From positions 5,704,001-5,768,000 of the forward strand of contig NZ_CP119766.1 of assembly GCF_030378165.1 (NCBI RefSeq): a DNA stretch of 64,000 nt, written 5' to 3'. Both the position numbers and the translations under genes were made by a program. This document shows, in pieces, positions 53,763 to 62,272 of this stretch. Position 1 is the stretch's first letter. Each line of letters starts with the position of its first letter. The notes under the pieces are model-generated. The model had not been told where the DNA came from. It searched no databases and saw only the letters and a list, made by a program, of their open reading frames with translations. Source of the stretch: Flavobacterium panacagri (GTDB taxonomy: Bacteria > Bacteroidota > Bacteroidia > Flavobacteriales > Flavobacteriaceae).

Positions 53763-54218
53763 TTATTTTTCTGTTTTCCACCAATGGTAATAATTGTGAA
53801 GTCCATCATATTCAAATCCACAACGAGGATATAATTGATTGCCTATAACATTTGTTTTTTCTGTTTCCAGCATTAAACCACATGCTCCAGTTTCTTCACA
53901 CCATAGTTTACTGCGATCAATTAATGCGACAGATAACCCTTTACCACGATACTCTGGATGAACAAAAAGATCACTTAACAACCATTGCTTTTGCAGTTTT
54001 GTATAATGAAACAATTTGTAGAGTTGTACAAAACCAACTGCTTTTTCATCTGCAATTGCTAAAAAAATATCCGATTCATTATTCAACAATCGATCTTTTA
54101 GAAATGCTTTTCCTTTTTCTACATCAGATTCCTGACGATAGAAAACACGATAAAGATTAAAAAGTACTGCCGTTTCATTGAGATCTTCAATACTTGCTTT
54201 TTTGATTTTGTAATCCAT
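53763..54218 (-). CDS. GNAT acetyltransferase
   Basis: 151-residue N-acetyltransferase: SIEDLNETAVLFNLYRVFY start, WLLSDLFVHPEYRGKGLSVALIDRSKLWCEETG with the acetyl-CoA loop, and NVIGNQLYPRCGFEYDGLHNYYHWW. The substrate is unknown. Confidence 0.87.
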   Translation of the reverse strand: MDYKIKKASIEDLNETAVLFNLYRVFYRQESDVEKGKAFLKDRLLNNESDIFLAIADEKAVGFVQLYKLFHYTKLQKQWLLSDLFVHPEYRGKGLSVALIDRSKLWCEETGACGLMLETEKTNVIGNQLYPRCGFEYDGLHNYYHWWKTEK

Positions 54219-54310
54219 TGCTTTAAATTTTTTAGTTAAAAAGCGAAAGTATTATAAAGAAGAAACCAACTTCCAGTCCAGTTTATAAAAAACAAGCTCG
54301 TCCAGCAATT

Positions 54311-54709
54311 TCATATCTCTCCAAATTTTATTTTATAACGTTGAAGTTCATTCTCCGTTCTGTTTAAGAGCTTTTCTAACAATTGAATTTTATCTTCATA
54401 AAGTTCTCTTAAGACCGAAGAATTATCAGAATTAATTGATATATTTCCGTTATTATTTCCGTTGTTATTTCCTGTGATTTTATTAAAATTGCTAAAATAT
54501 TTATCATACTCAAAGCTAATTATATCTTCAACACTGACATCTAAAATCCTTCCTATTTCTACCAATTTTTCATAACTCAAAGAAGTCTTTCCTTTTTCAA
54601 TTTTGCTGTAACCTGCTTGCGTTACACCTAATTTATCTGCCATGTATTCTTGAGTATAATTTTTTAACTCTCTAATGTTTCTGATTTTGTTTTTAATTGT
54701 TGCGGCCAT
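54311..54709 (-). CDS. XRE-family helix-turn-helix regulator
   Basis: 132 residues from the ATG at 54709. The HTH is NYTQEYMADKLGVTQAGYSKIEKGKTSLSYEKL, followed by an Asn/Gly-rich linker (GNNNGNNNGN, coded by a tandem short repeat) and a C-terminal coiled coil (LYEDKIQLLEKLLNRTENELQRYK). It is likely a DNA-binding dimer. The target is unknown. Confidence 0.85.
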   Translation of the reverse strand: MAATIKNKIRNIRELKNYTQEYMADKLGVTQAGYSKIEKGKTSLSYEKLVEIGRILDVSVEDIISFEYDKYFSNFNKITGNNNGNNNGNISINSDNSSVLRELYEDKIQLLEKLLNRTENELQRYKIKFGEI

Positions 54710-54839
54710 ATTGTTTTTGTGATTTGGGGTCATGTATAGTTAAAACAGCCAGCCGTTAAAATACTAACGGCATAACTATACTTATTTTTGGGTATTCTAA
54801 AGCTACTACATTCTATGTAATTTATATAGTAGTACTTGG

Positions 54840-54929
54840 TTAATTTTTTCTTTTGGTAATAAAATAACCGTACATCAAAGCTGCCATTATGAACACAAAG
54901 TCATAAAGGTCAATCTCAAATACAAACAT
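54840..54929 (-). CDS. Possible 29-residue membrane peptide
   Basis: Frame MFVFEIDLYDFVFIMAALMYGYFITKRKN, beginning 16 bp after the stop of the gene at 54945. It has one hydrophobic span and a basic C-terminal end, as in small membrane proteins. Only composition and position support it. Confidence 0.35.
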   Translation of the reverse strand: MFVFEIDLYDFVFIMAALMYGYFITKRKN

Positions 54930-54944
54930 TTTTGAATTATTTTA

Positions 54945-55349
54945 TTACGCAGTTCTTCTTATGTTTCTTTCAAACTGAAGACCTAAATACTGATCAATTT
55001 GTTTACCAATTAAAACACGATCTTTTGTTGCAATTTTTGTTCTTATTTCTTTTTTGTAAATATCTTTTACAAAAATAAAATACTCGAATTCATTATTATT
55101 TTTAAACCGTGATGCTATAATGAAGGCATAGCATAAAAGTGCTGGAATAATATAATACAAATCCATTAAGTTGGAAAAAATCATGCAATAATAAGTTGCT
55201 GCAGTTACAGCAATAAAAGCACCATTTTCTAGAAAATACTTTTTCTTTTTTTTGAGCAGTCTGAGTTCTCTAATTTCATCAAATTGATACTGCCATTCTT
55301 TAGAATTGTAATCGAATTTAATCTTGTCGGGTAAAATTTTTAAGGGCAT
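54945..55349 (-). CDS. Hypothetical membrane protein
   Basis: 134 residues, unrecognised. Two adjacent membrane segments, about 42-60 and 66-80, are enclosed by polar domains. The N-terminal DEIRELRLLKKKKKYF and C-terminal FIFVKDIYKKEIRTKIATKDRV suggest a PH-like fold split by the hairpin, as in some small bacterial membrane proteins, but this is a weak suggestion. Confidence 0.6.
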   Translation of the reverse strand: MPLKILPDKIKFDYNSKEWQYQFDEIRELRLLKKKKKYFLENGAFIAVTAATYYCMIFSNLMDLYYIIPALLCYAFIIASRFKNNNEFEYFIFVKDIYKKEIRTKIATKDRVLIGKQIDQYLGLQFERNIRRTA

Positions 55350-55763
55350 AATTCTTGGTAAGTAAAAAAATAAATTTAAGTTTTTTTGGAAATTACTTTT
55401 CTAAGAATCTAGGGGAAAAATTCTTAGATACACAATATTAAGCAATAACTTCTTTTTTTTCTTACACCATAAATTATAGAATATAACTATTAGTTGTAAT
55501 TAAATCTTTAACAAACAATTATACTTATAAAATGTGCTAATTAAGGACATTTTATTTTTTAATTCTGTCAAAAATCAAAATAAAATTCCGTTTATTATCA
55601 GACAGCAAACTGATTCTTTACTTGGATTTTTTTTTAAAATATTTTTTTTCAGAAGTTTATATAAATACTCTGCTTTGTCTTTCTTTACCTTACCCAGAAT
55701 TTTTTAATATTCCGCAAATCTAAATAATTTCACATAAATTCTTTTTAAACAAATCTATACAAA
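55350..55763. other. Intergenic spacer, ~410 bp
   Basis: Very AT-rich spacer between two same-strand genes. I see no credible frame or repeat family member. It presumably contains the promoter of the gene at 54945. Confidence 0.45.
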
Positions 55764-55792
55764 CAAAAAAACCTCCAGTTAAAACTGGAGGC
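55764..55792 (-). terminator. Terminator after cydAB
   Basis: On the minus strand GCCTCCAGTT and AACTGGAGG form a stem followed by a T-run. It lies about 50 bp after the cydB stop. Confidence 0.85.
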
Positions 55793-55841
55793 AATTCATT
55801 TCATATTAAAATAAAAATTCGTGAATTCGTAGCTGTAAAAA

Positions 55842-56918
55842 TCAATGTTCCCCATACCCAATATCATCCATCTTCCCGCTGAAAACACGATACTGAATTA
55901 TAAAATAAATAATTACTAGAAACAAAGCCACAAAAAACCAGCTCAAACCAGCATTTAAACCATATTCGTGCGCAGCAGTATTATAGATTGTTAATGATGG
56001 ATTCACTTTATTAGTTGAAGGCAGGACATTAGGAAAAATTGAAACCGCTGTCGAAGCAAATCCACCAACCAAAAATAAGGTTGAAAATATAAATCCATGA
56101 CCGTCTTTTTTAAAGGAACGCACTTTAAACAATCCCAAAATCCCAACAAAGGTCATTAAAGGAAAAAACCAAAGAATCGGATTTTCAACGAAATTATGAA
56201 ATGGCTTTGGTTCAATAAAATGCCAAATCTGAAGTGAAATACAAACCAAAACCAGCAACACAATATTCAATGCAAAAACTACTTTTTTAAGTTTCGGATT
56301 CAATGATGAATTCGTTTTATAAATAATCCAGTTTGCGCCGTGAATTGTCAAAGCGACAACACTTACAACACCAAGAAAAAGCGTAAACCAGTCAATAATT
56401 CCCAGTTCATTTGCCTGCGGACTAAAAGTAGGGTTCCATAACGGCAGAAAGAAAAAATGCGGTTCTTGTGTAGAAACTCCATTTTGAACCATTCCAAGAT
56501 TTACGCCACGGACAATATTTCCTAAGGCAATTCCAAAGAATAAAGCCAAAAGTAAACTCGCAATTCCAAAGGCTTTATCCCAAATACTCTCCCACATATG
56601 ATTATGTACCTGACCGCGCATCTCCAATCCGATGGCGCGAAAAATCAAAAGCCATAAAATCATAATCAAAGGAAGATAAAATCCGCTGAAAGAAGAAGCG
56701 TATAAAGTCGGAAAAGCAAAAAACAAAACGCCACCAGCAGCAATAAGCCAAACTTCATTGGCATCCCAAAACGGACCAATAGCATTTGTAATTGCTTTTT
56801 TATCTTTTTCTGTATCGGCAAAAAATAAATGAATAATTCCTGCGCCAAAATCATAACCGTCTAAAACCAGATAAACAGCCAAAATTCCCATTAAAACTAC
56901 GTACCAAAAAAATTCCAT
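55842..56918 (-). CDS. cydB: Cytochrome bd oxidase subunit II CydB
   Basis: Membrane subunit of the high-affinity quinol oxidase, 358 residues with about eight to nine membrane segments. Family marks are LDGYDFGAGIIHLF, GPFWDANEVWLIAAGGVLFFAFP, RAIGLEMRGQV and ALTIHGANWIIYKT. It lies 2 bp after cydA. No cydX-size frame was identified after it. Confidence 0.95.
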   Translation of the reverse strand: MEFFWYVVLMGILAVYLVLDGYDFGAGIIHLFFADTEKDKKAITNAIGPFWDANEVWLIAAGGVLFFAFPTLYASSFSGFYLPLIMILWLLIFRAIGLEMRGQVHNHMWESIWDKAFGIASLLLALFFGIALGNIVRGVNLGMVQNGVSTQEPHFFFLPLWNPTFSPQANELGIIDWFTLFLGVVSVVALTIHGANWIIYKTNSSLNPKLKKVVFALNIVLLVLVCISLQIWHFIEPKPFHNFVENPILWFFPLMTFVGILGLFKVRSFKKDGHGFIFSTLFLVGGFASTAVSIFPNVLPSTNKVNPSLTIYNTAAHEYGLNAGLSWFFVALFLVIIYFIIQYRVFSGKMDDIGYGEH

Positions 56919-56920
56919 AC

Positions 56921-58267
56921 TTATATTTTTTCTGTTGAAAGTTCCACATTGTGCGGTCCTTTATTGATAATTTTTCCAACTAAAAGTAAAAACAGCATGC
57001 CTAGCAAAAGATACAGTCCAATAAATCCAAGTAATGTAAACAAGGTGTTTCCAGAAGAAACCGTTGGTGAGGCTCCTGCTGCTGTTCGCAGTAAATTATA
57101 AACCAGCCACGGCTGCCTTCCTAATTCAGCAGTATACCAGCCTGTTGTATTAGCAATATATGGAAATGGCATCATAAACATAAGTGACCATAAAATCCAT
57201 TTGGTTTCAAATAGTTTTCCTCGTATTAATTGAAAAAGCGAAATTACCATTAAACCTATAAAAACTGTTCCAAGCCCTACCATAATATGATAAGCGTAAT
57301 ACAACCCAGAAATATTAGTAGGATGCAGATCTTCCTCGTACTGATCCAAACCTTTTATTTCCTGATCCCAGTTTCCGTAAGTCAGGAAACTCAGAATGTT
57401 TGGAACAGCAATCTTATTATCTAGTTTTTTGTCTTTAACATCAGGCTGACCGATCAAGACAATTTCAGAACCTTTCTCTTCCGTATGAAAAATTCCTTCC
57501 ATAGCGGCAAAAGTAACAGGCTGATATTTTACAACATTTTTAGCCAATAAATCTCCTGTTGGCATTGCAACAATTAAACTCGAAATCAATCCAAAAATAA
57601 CACCTGTTTTAAGAAACAATTTCCCGAACGAAACATTCTTTTTACTTAAAATATAGAACGCTCCAATTCCTGCCACAACAAAAGAACTTGTTACCAAAGA
57701 AGCGGCCTGATTGTGCAGATAAGAAGGCCAAAGCCACGGATTTAAAAATAAAGCCTGAAAATTATTCAGCACAAATTTTCCGTTTTCCAGAATTTCATAA
57801 CCAACGGGATTCTGCATCCACGAATGTGTGGCAATAATTAAAAATCCGCTGGCCCAGGAACCAATCATGATTAATAATCCGGTTACAAAATGCCATTTAT
57901 GTCCTAGGAGTTTTTCACCAAACAAAAACAAACCTAAAAACGACGATTCGAGAAAAAAAGAAAACATTCCTTCCATTGCGAGTGTCTGACCAATAATCCC
58001 TCCTGTTAATTCAGAGAATTTTGCCCAGTTGGTTCCAAATTGAAACTCCATTGGAATTCCAGTTACCACACCCATTGCAAAATTGAGGGCAAAGATTTTC
58101 ATCCAGAAATGGGTGGCGTGATTGTATTGTTCGTCTTTAGTTTTGAGAAATTTCCATTTGAAGTACACAATGATCAACGAAAGACCCATTGTAAGCTGTG
58201 GAAAAAGGTAATGAAAAGTAATGGTGAACGCGAACTGCATTCGATCATAAAAGAGCATTTCTTCCAT
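56921..58267 (-). CDS. cydA: Cytochrome bd oxidase subunit I CydA
   Basis: Heme-carrying catalytic subunit that oxidises quinol and reduces oxygen, 448 residues from the ATG at 58267. An upstream ATG at 58297 is possible, but MEEMLFYDRMQFAFTITFHYLFP is the usual start. Marks are FHYLFPQLTMG with the heme b595 His, MEFQFGTNWAKFS, the NTTGWYTAELGRQPW motif, and a compact Q-loop. The enzyme supports respiration under low oxygen and tolerates sulfide in other bacteria, which fits the neighbouring sulfur genes. Confidence 0.95.
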   Translation of the reverse strand: MEEMLFYDRMQFAFTITFHYLFPQLTMGLSLIIVYFKWKFLKTKDEQYNHATHFWMKIFALNFAMGVVTGIPMEFQFGTNWAKFSELTGGIIGQTLAMEGMFSFFLESSFLGLFLFGEKLLGHKWHFVTGLLIMIGSWASGFLIIATHSWMQNPVGYEILENGKFVLNNFQALFLNPWLWPSYLHNQAASLVTSSFVVAGIGAFYILSKKNVSFGKLFLKTGVIFGLISSLIVAMPTGDLLAKNVVKYQPVTFAAMEGIFHTEEKGSEIVLIGQPDVKDKKLDNKIAVPNILSFLTYGNWDQEIKGLDQYEEDLHPTNISGLYYAYHIMVGLGTVFIGLMVISLFQLIRGKLFETKWILWSLMFMMPFPYIANTTGWYTAELGRQPWLVYNLLRTAAGASPTVSSGNTLFTLLGFIGLYLLLGMLFLLLVGKIINKGPHNVELSTEKI

Positions 58268-58420
58268 AAGTGGTAATTTGTTTATGAAGTTCCACAAATT
58301 TAACCATTACAACCCGAATTAACGCCCTTTAAAAAAAGTTTATCGCCTGATATTTGTTAAACTTTTCAACAATTTGAAAAGTAGAAATTACACTTGTTCT
58401 TTTTTACACTTACGCTCAGT

Positions 58421-58526
58421 TTGTCATTTCGACCGAAGGGAGAAATCGCACACGAAACTCGACAAAGATTGACGATATACATTGCAGAATTCCGTCTGCG
58501 ATTTCTCCCTTCGGTCGAAATGACAA
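58421..58526. repeat. Intergenic inverted repeat, perfect 30-bp arms
   Basis: Arms at 58421-58450 (GTCATTTCGACCGAAGGGAG core) and 58497-58526 are exact complements, separated by 46 bp. There is no frame. This is a dispersed repeat of a kind frequent in Flavobacterium intergenic DNA. Confidence 0.75.
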
Positions 58527-58554
58527 TATTGTGTGTAGATTTACGTGCTTAAAC

Positions 58555-58628
58555 ATAGCCCGTGTTTTCAACCACGGGAAATGTATGGTGATAAAAATTG
58601 TGTTCTTGCGGTTGAAACCGCAGGCTAT
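58555..58628. repeat. Second intergenic inverted repeat (ATAGCC family)
   Basis: Arms ATAGCCCGTGTTTTCAACCA and the opposing GGTTGAAACCGCAGGCTAT are about 75% complementary around 26 bp. It follows the perfect repeat at 58421-58526 directly, so two families are stacked. Confidence 0.55.
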
Positions 58629-58644
58629 ATTTAATTATGTTTGA

Positions 58645-59235
58645 TTATTTCTTCAAAATTCCCTTTTCAACGCTTTCATTGATCAAACCTTCAGCATAAT
58701 TCCATAAAGATGCTGAACCATTTTTAATGACACTTTTTTTCTCGTATACCTTATCATAAGTCACTCCAAACTCTTTCCAGGTTCCGCCGTTGTTAGAAGT
58801 ATTCTGTAATAAAGGCTCTAATCTGTCCATCGATCTTGCAAATTTGGCTTCGTTTGTTTCGCCTGCTTCAAATTCTTCCCAGATGGCGATTAATTCTTCT
58901 GCTTGTTTTTTAGGCAGTAAACCAAAAATTCTATTTGCAGCCAATCTTTCTTCATCTGTATTATTGTGACTTTTTACAGTATCATAAATAAAAACATCTC
59001 CTGCATCAATCTCTACAATATCGTGTATCAAAACCATTTTTACGACTTTCAAAACATCAATTGGTGTATTGGAATGTTCGACCAAAACAATTGCCATTAA
59101 TGCTAAATGCCAGCTGTGTTCAGCATCATTTTCGCATCGATCGCTGTTGAACAATTTCGTTTTACGCTGAATATATTTTACTTTATCAATCTCTTTTATA
59201 AAAGCAATTTGATCTAATAAATCTTGGTTGTTCAT
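58645..59235 (-). CDS. HD-domain phosphohydrolase
   Basis: 196 residues from the ATG at 59235. The longer frame from 59268 adds 11 residues without family resemblance. The HD pattern is complete: AEHSWHLALMAIVL, VLIHDIVEIDAGDVF and a later Asp in ARSMDRLEPLLQN. It resembles YfbR-like 5'-deoxynucleotidases. Substrate and role are not certain. Confidence 0.85.
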   Translation of the reverse strand: MNNQDLLDQIAFIKEIDKVKYIQRKTKLFNSDRCENDAEHSWHLALMAIVLVEHSNTPIDVLKVVKMVLIHDIVEIDAGDVFIYDTVKSHNNTDEERLAANRIFGLLPKKQAEELIAIWEEFEAGETNEAKFARSMDRLEPLLQNTSNNGGTWKEFGVTYDKVYEKKSVIKNGSASLWNYAEGLINESVEKGILKK

Positions 59236-59376
59236 ATAACTGATTATTTTTTTTCTTAAAAATGACATTCGTCATATGCAAAATTAAAGCTTAAAGCGTA
59301 ATTGCCCTACTTTAAATCACTTTATATAACTCCTATGACAAAATCCACATTATTTTTTAACAGAAATCAAATTTCT

Positions 59377-59390
59377 GTAACATTAGTCAC
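59377..59390. promoter_or_regulatory. Crp-type operator upstream of persulfide dioxygenase gene
   Basis: GTAAC-ATTA-GTCAC, a full GTnAC-N4-GTnAC dyad. It starts 36 bp before the TATCTTTG -7 box, exactly as at the TauE/SafE promoter. Confidence 0.65.
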
Positions 59391-59412
59391 CTATTTTAAT
59401 GGAAAACAAAGT

Positions 59413-59420
59413 TATCTTTG
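59413..59420 (+). promoter_or_regulatory. Promoter -7 box, persulfide dioxygenase operon
   Basis: TATCTTTG matches TAnnTTTG exactly, 27 bp before the ATG at 59448. Confidence 0.6.
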
Positions 59421-59447
59421 TACCCCACATATTTTAGATTTCATATC

Positions 59448-60866
59448 ATGAAAATAGAACAAATTTACACCGGATGTTTAGCACAAGGTGCTTATTATAT
59501 TACCTCAGATGGTGAAGCCGCTATAATTGATCCTCTTAGAGAAACACAGCCTTATTTAGATCGTCTGGAACGTGACGGCGTAAAGCTGAAATATATTTTT
59601 GAAACACATTTCCACGCCGATTTCGTTTCTGGCCACGTTGATTTAAGCAAAGAAACAGGCGCTCCAATTGTTTATGGACCAAACGCTGCCTGCGAATTTG
59701 ACTGCATTTCTGCAAAAGACGGACAAGAATTTAAAATCGGAAAAGTAATTATTAAAGTACTACATACTCCAGGTCACACTATGGAGAGTACGACGTTTTT
59801 ACTTATAGACGAAAACGGAAAAGATCACGCCATTTTTTCTGGAGATACTTTATTTATCGGAGATGTTGGCCGTCCAGATTTAGCGCAGAAAGCAGCTGGA
59901 ATGACGCAAGATCAATTGGCAGGGATTTTATTTCATTCTTTAAGAGATAAAATCATGAAACTTGCCGATGATGTTATTGTTTATCCTGCACACGGTGCTG
60001 GAAGTGCCTGCGGGAAAAACATGAGTAAAGAAACCGTTTCAACTATCGGAAACCAAAAAGCAACAAATTATGCTTTGCGCGCGAACATGACTGAAGCTGA
60101 ATTTATTGAAGAAGTGACAGATGGTTTATTGCCTCCTCCTGCCTATTTCAGTATGAATGTAGCCATGAATAAAGGCGGATACGAAAGTTTTGAAACCGTT
60201 TTACATAACGGAATGAAAGCTATTAACGTAAACGAATTTGAAGCAGTTGCAGAAGAAACAGGAGCTCTAATTTTAGATACAAGAAGCGCCGCTGAATTCC
60301 ACAAAGGTTTTATTCCACAATCTATTAATATTGGAATAAATGGTGATTTCGCTCCTTGGGTTGGAACCTTAATTGCCGATGTAAAACAGCCCATTATTCT
60401 GGTTACAACAGTTGGAATGGAAGAAGAAACTGTTACCCGTTTAAGCCGTGTTGGTTTTGATACGATTATCGGACATTTGGAAGGTGGTTTTGATGCTTGG
60501 CAGAAAGCAGGTTTTGAAATTGATACCGTAAACCGAATCACAGCAGAACAATTTGCAAAAGAAGTGAATATTGAAACGGACAAAATTGTAGACATCCGTA
60601 AAGAAACAGAATACGCCGCAGAACATATTGAAGATGCGTACAGTAAACCTTTAGCTTATATTAATGACTGGGTAAAAGACATTAATCCAAATGAGCATTT
60701 TTATATGCACTGTGCCGGCGGATACAGAAGTATGATTGCTGCTTCGATTTTACAAGCACGCGGTTTCAGAAATTTCTCTGAAGTGGAAGGTGGTTTTGGA
60801 GCGATCTCAAAAACCAACCTCCCTAAATCAGATTTTGTTTGTCAAAGCAAGGTTTTAAAAGCATAA
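59448..60866 (+). CDS. Persulfide dioxygenase-like metallo-beta-lactamase fused to two rhodanese domains
   Basis: 472 residues from the ATG at 59448. The earlier TTG start lies in the -7 box and is rejected. The N-terminal metallo-beta-lactamase fold (about 1-240) has His54, His56 and Asp58 in THFHADF, HTPGHTMES, and GDTLFIGDVGRPDL. Two rhodanese domains follow. The first, about 260-355, has no Cys at its active loop (VTTVGMEEE). The second has Cys in YMHCAGGYRS. It likely oxidises glutathione or low-molecular persulfide to sulfite and moves sulfur between partners. Confidence 0.88.
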   Translation: MKIEQIYTGCLAQGAYYITSDGEAAIIDPLRETQPYLDRLERDGVKLKYIFETHFHADFVSGHVDLSKETGAPIVYGPNAACEFDCISAKDGQEFKIGKVIIKVLHTPGHTMESTTFLLIDENGKDHAIFSGDTLFIGDVGRPDLAQKAAGMTQDQLAGILFHSLRDKIMKLADDVIVYPAHGAGSACGKNMSKETVSTIGNQKATNYALRANMTEAEFIEEVTDGLLPPPAYFSMNVAMNKGGYESFETVLHNGMKAINVNEFEAVAEETGALILDTRSAAEFHKGFIPQSINIGINGDFAPWVGTLIADVKQPIILVTTVGMEEETVTRLSRVGFDTIIGHLEGGFDAWQKAGFEIDTVNRITAEQFAKEVNIETDKIVDIRKETEYAAEHIEDAYSKPLAYINDWVKDINPNEHFYMHCAGGYRSMIAASILQARGFRNFSEVEGGFGAISKTNLPKSDFVCQSKVLKA

Positions 60867-60885
60867 ACATTGAACATAAATTTTA

Positions 60886-60985
60886 ACCATATAAGTTATG
60901 TAAGTTCATTTTAGCAGGCGTTAATTAGCTTCAGCTTATATTTAATACATCGGTTTATAATTTCTTATATCACTTATATGGTTAA
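60886..60985. repeat. Inverted repeat flanking an intergenic spacer
   Basis: AACCATATAAGTTATGTAAG on the left and the complement of AACCATATAAGTGATATAAG on the right, 18 of 20 matching, around about 60 bp. It lies between the dioxygenase and YeeE/YedE genes, so a long hairpin could form in a shared transcript. Confidence 0.6.
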
Positions 60986-61003
60986 AAAAAATAAATTAAT
61001 AAC

Positions 61004-61573
61004 ATGAATCTACTGGAAATTTTAAGGGAACCATGGCCTTGGTACGTAGCAGGCCCGCTTATTGGATTAACTGTTCCTATTTTATTAATAATTGGAAATA
61101 AATCTTTCGGGATTAGTTCGTCACTTCGTCATATTTGTGCGGCTTGTATTCCGGCAAATATCTCCTTCTTTAAATACGACTGGAAAAAAGAAAGTTGGAA
61201 TTTATTTTTCGTTTTAGGAATTTTCTTTGGCGGAGTTATAGCTGCTTATTTGCTTTCTAATCCGAATCCAGTTGAAATTGCTCCAGAACTTTCACAGCAG
61301 TTAGCAGGTTACGGAATCACGAATCATACCGGTTTAGTTCCTGTTCAGCTATTTTCTTGGGAAAGTTTATTTACGCTTCGCGGATTCATTATGATGGTTG
61401 TGGGCGGATTTTTAGTTGGTTTCGGAACACGTTATGCAGGTGGATGTACCAGCGGACATGCGATTATGGGACTTTCAAATTTACAATGGCCGTCTTTAGT
61501 TGCTACAATCTGTTTTATGATTGGCGGTTTTGTAATGTCACTTTTGATTTTACCTTATATTCTTTCACTTTAA
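61004..61573 (+). CDS. YeeE/YedE-family thiosulfate transporter, half 1
   Basis: 189-residue inner-membrane protein with about five segments. The Cys-bearing motif GFGTRYAGGCTSGHAIMGLS is the family signature for sulfur-anion transport. It is half the length of full YeeE/YedE and is followed 10 bp later by the second half, so a functional transporter probably needs both. Confidence 0.9.
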   Translation: MNLLEILREPWPWYVAGPLIGLTVPILLIIGNKSFGISSSLRHICAACIPANISFFKYDWKKESWNLFFVLGIFFGGVIAAYLLSNPNPVEIAPELSQQLAGYGITNHTGLVPVQLFSWESLFTLRGFIMMVVGGFLVGFGTRYAGGCTSGHAIMGLSNLQWPSLVATICFMIGGFVMSLLILPYILSL

Positions 61574-61583
61574 AATTTCAAAA

Positions 61584-62063
61584 ATGAGCAATCTAGAAAA
61601 TAAAAATACAGACAGCGAAGGAATTAACGCCAGCCATAAAAAAGAAACTGCATTCGCAAACCTTAAATATTTAATAGTCGGCATCTTTTTCGGAATTGTA
61701 TTCGTAAAAGCCGAAATCATCAGCTGGTTCCGTATTCAGGAAATGTTTCACTTTCAGTCGTTTCACATGTATGGCGTAATTGGATGTGCTGTTGTAGTTG
61801 GATTAATATCTGTGCAATTGATTAAAAAATTCAACATCAAAACTCTTGATGGCGAAAAAATCGAAATCCAGCCAAAGACTTTCAGCAAAGGGCAAATCTA
61901 CGGCGGATTGATGTTCGGTTTCGGATGGGCAATTACTGGAGCTTGTCCAGGGCCGCTTTTCGCGCAAATTGGAACTGGAGCAACGGTTATTGTAGTTACT
62001 TTAGTAAGTGCCATTTTTGGTACTTGGGTTTACGGATTAATTAAAGATAAATTGCCGCATTAA
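61584..62063 (+). CDS. YeeE/YedE-family thiosulfate transporter, half 2 (DUF6691-like)
   Basis: 159-residue membrane protein with about four segments and the partner motif GFGWAITGACPGPLFAQIG, containing its own Cys. It lies 10 bp after half 1. Together the two halves would import thiosulfate or a related anion to feed the persulfide and rhodanese enzymes upstream. Confidence 0.88.
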   Translation: MSNLENKNTDSEGINASHKKETAFANLKYLIVGIFFGIVFVKAEIISWFRIQEMFHFQSFHMYGVIGCAVVVGLISVQLIKKFNIKTLDGEKIEIQPKTFSKGQIYGGLMFGFGWAITGACPGPLFAQIGTGATVIVVTLVSAIFGTWVYGLIKDKLPH

Positions 62064-62080
62064 AATTTGTTTCAAGTTGA

Positions 62081-62203
62081 TTTAACCGCAAAGAACGCAA
62101 AGAAATAATACGCAAAGTTCGCAAAGTTTATTTATAAAGCTTTGCGAACTTTGCGCTTTATACGACCTTATTAGGAAAGAATCTTGCGTGCTTTGCGGTT
62201 AAA
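62081..62203. repeat. Intergenic inverted repeat (AACCGCAAAG family)
   Basis: Outer arms TTTAACCGCAAAG and CTTTGCGGTTAAA, with inner GCAAAGTTCGCAAAG facing CTTTGCGAACTTTGC. It fills the spacer between YeeE/YedE half 2 and glpD. It is a dispersed non-coding repeat able to form a long hairpin. Confidence 0.7.
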
Positions 62204-62272
62204 TATTTTTCTTCATCAATTTTTAATTTCATTTCGTTAAGTTTGCTTTAAACAAATAAGTCCCATAAAAAT

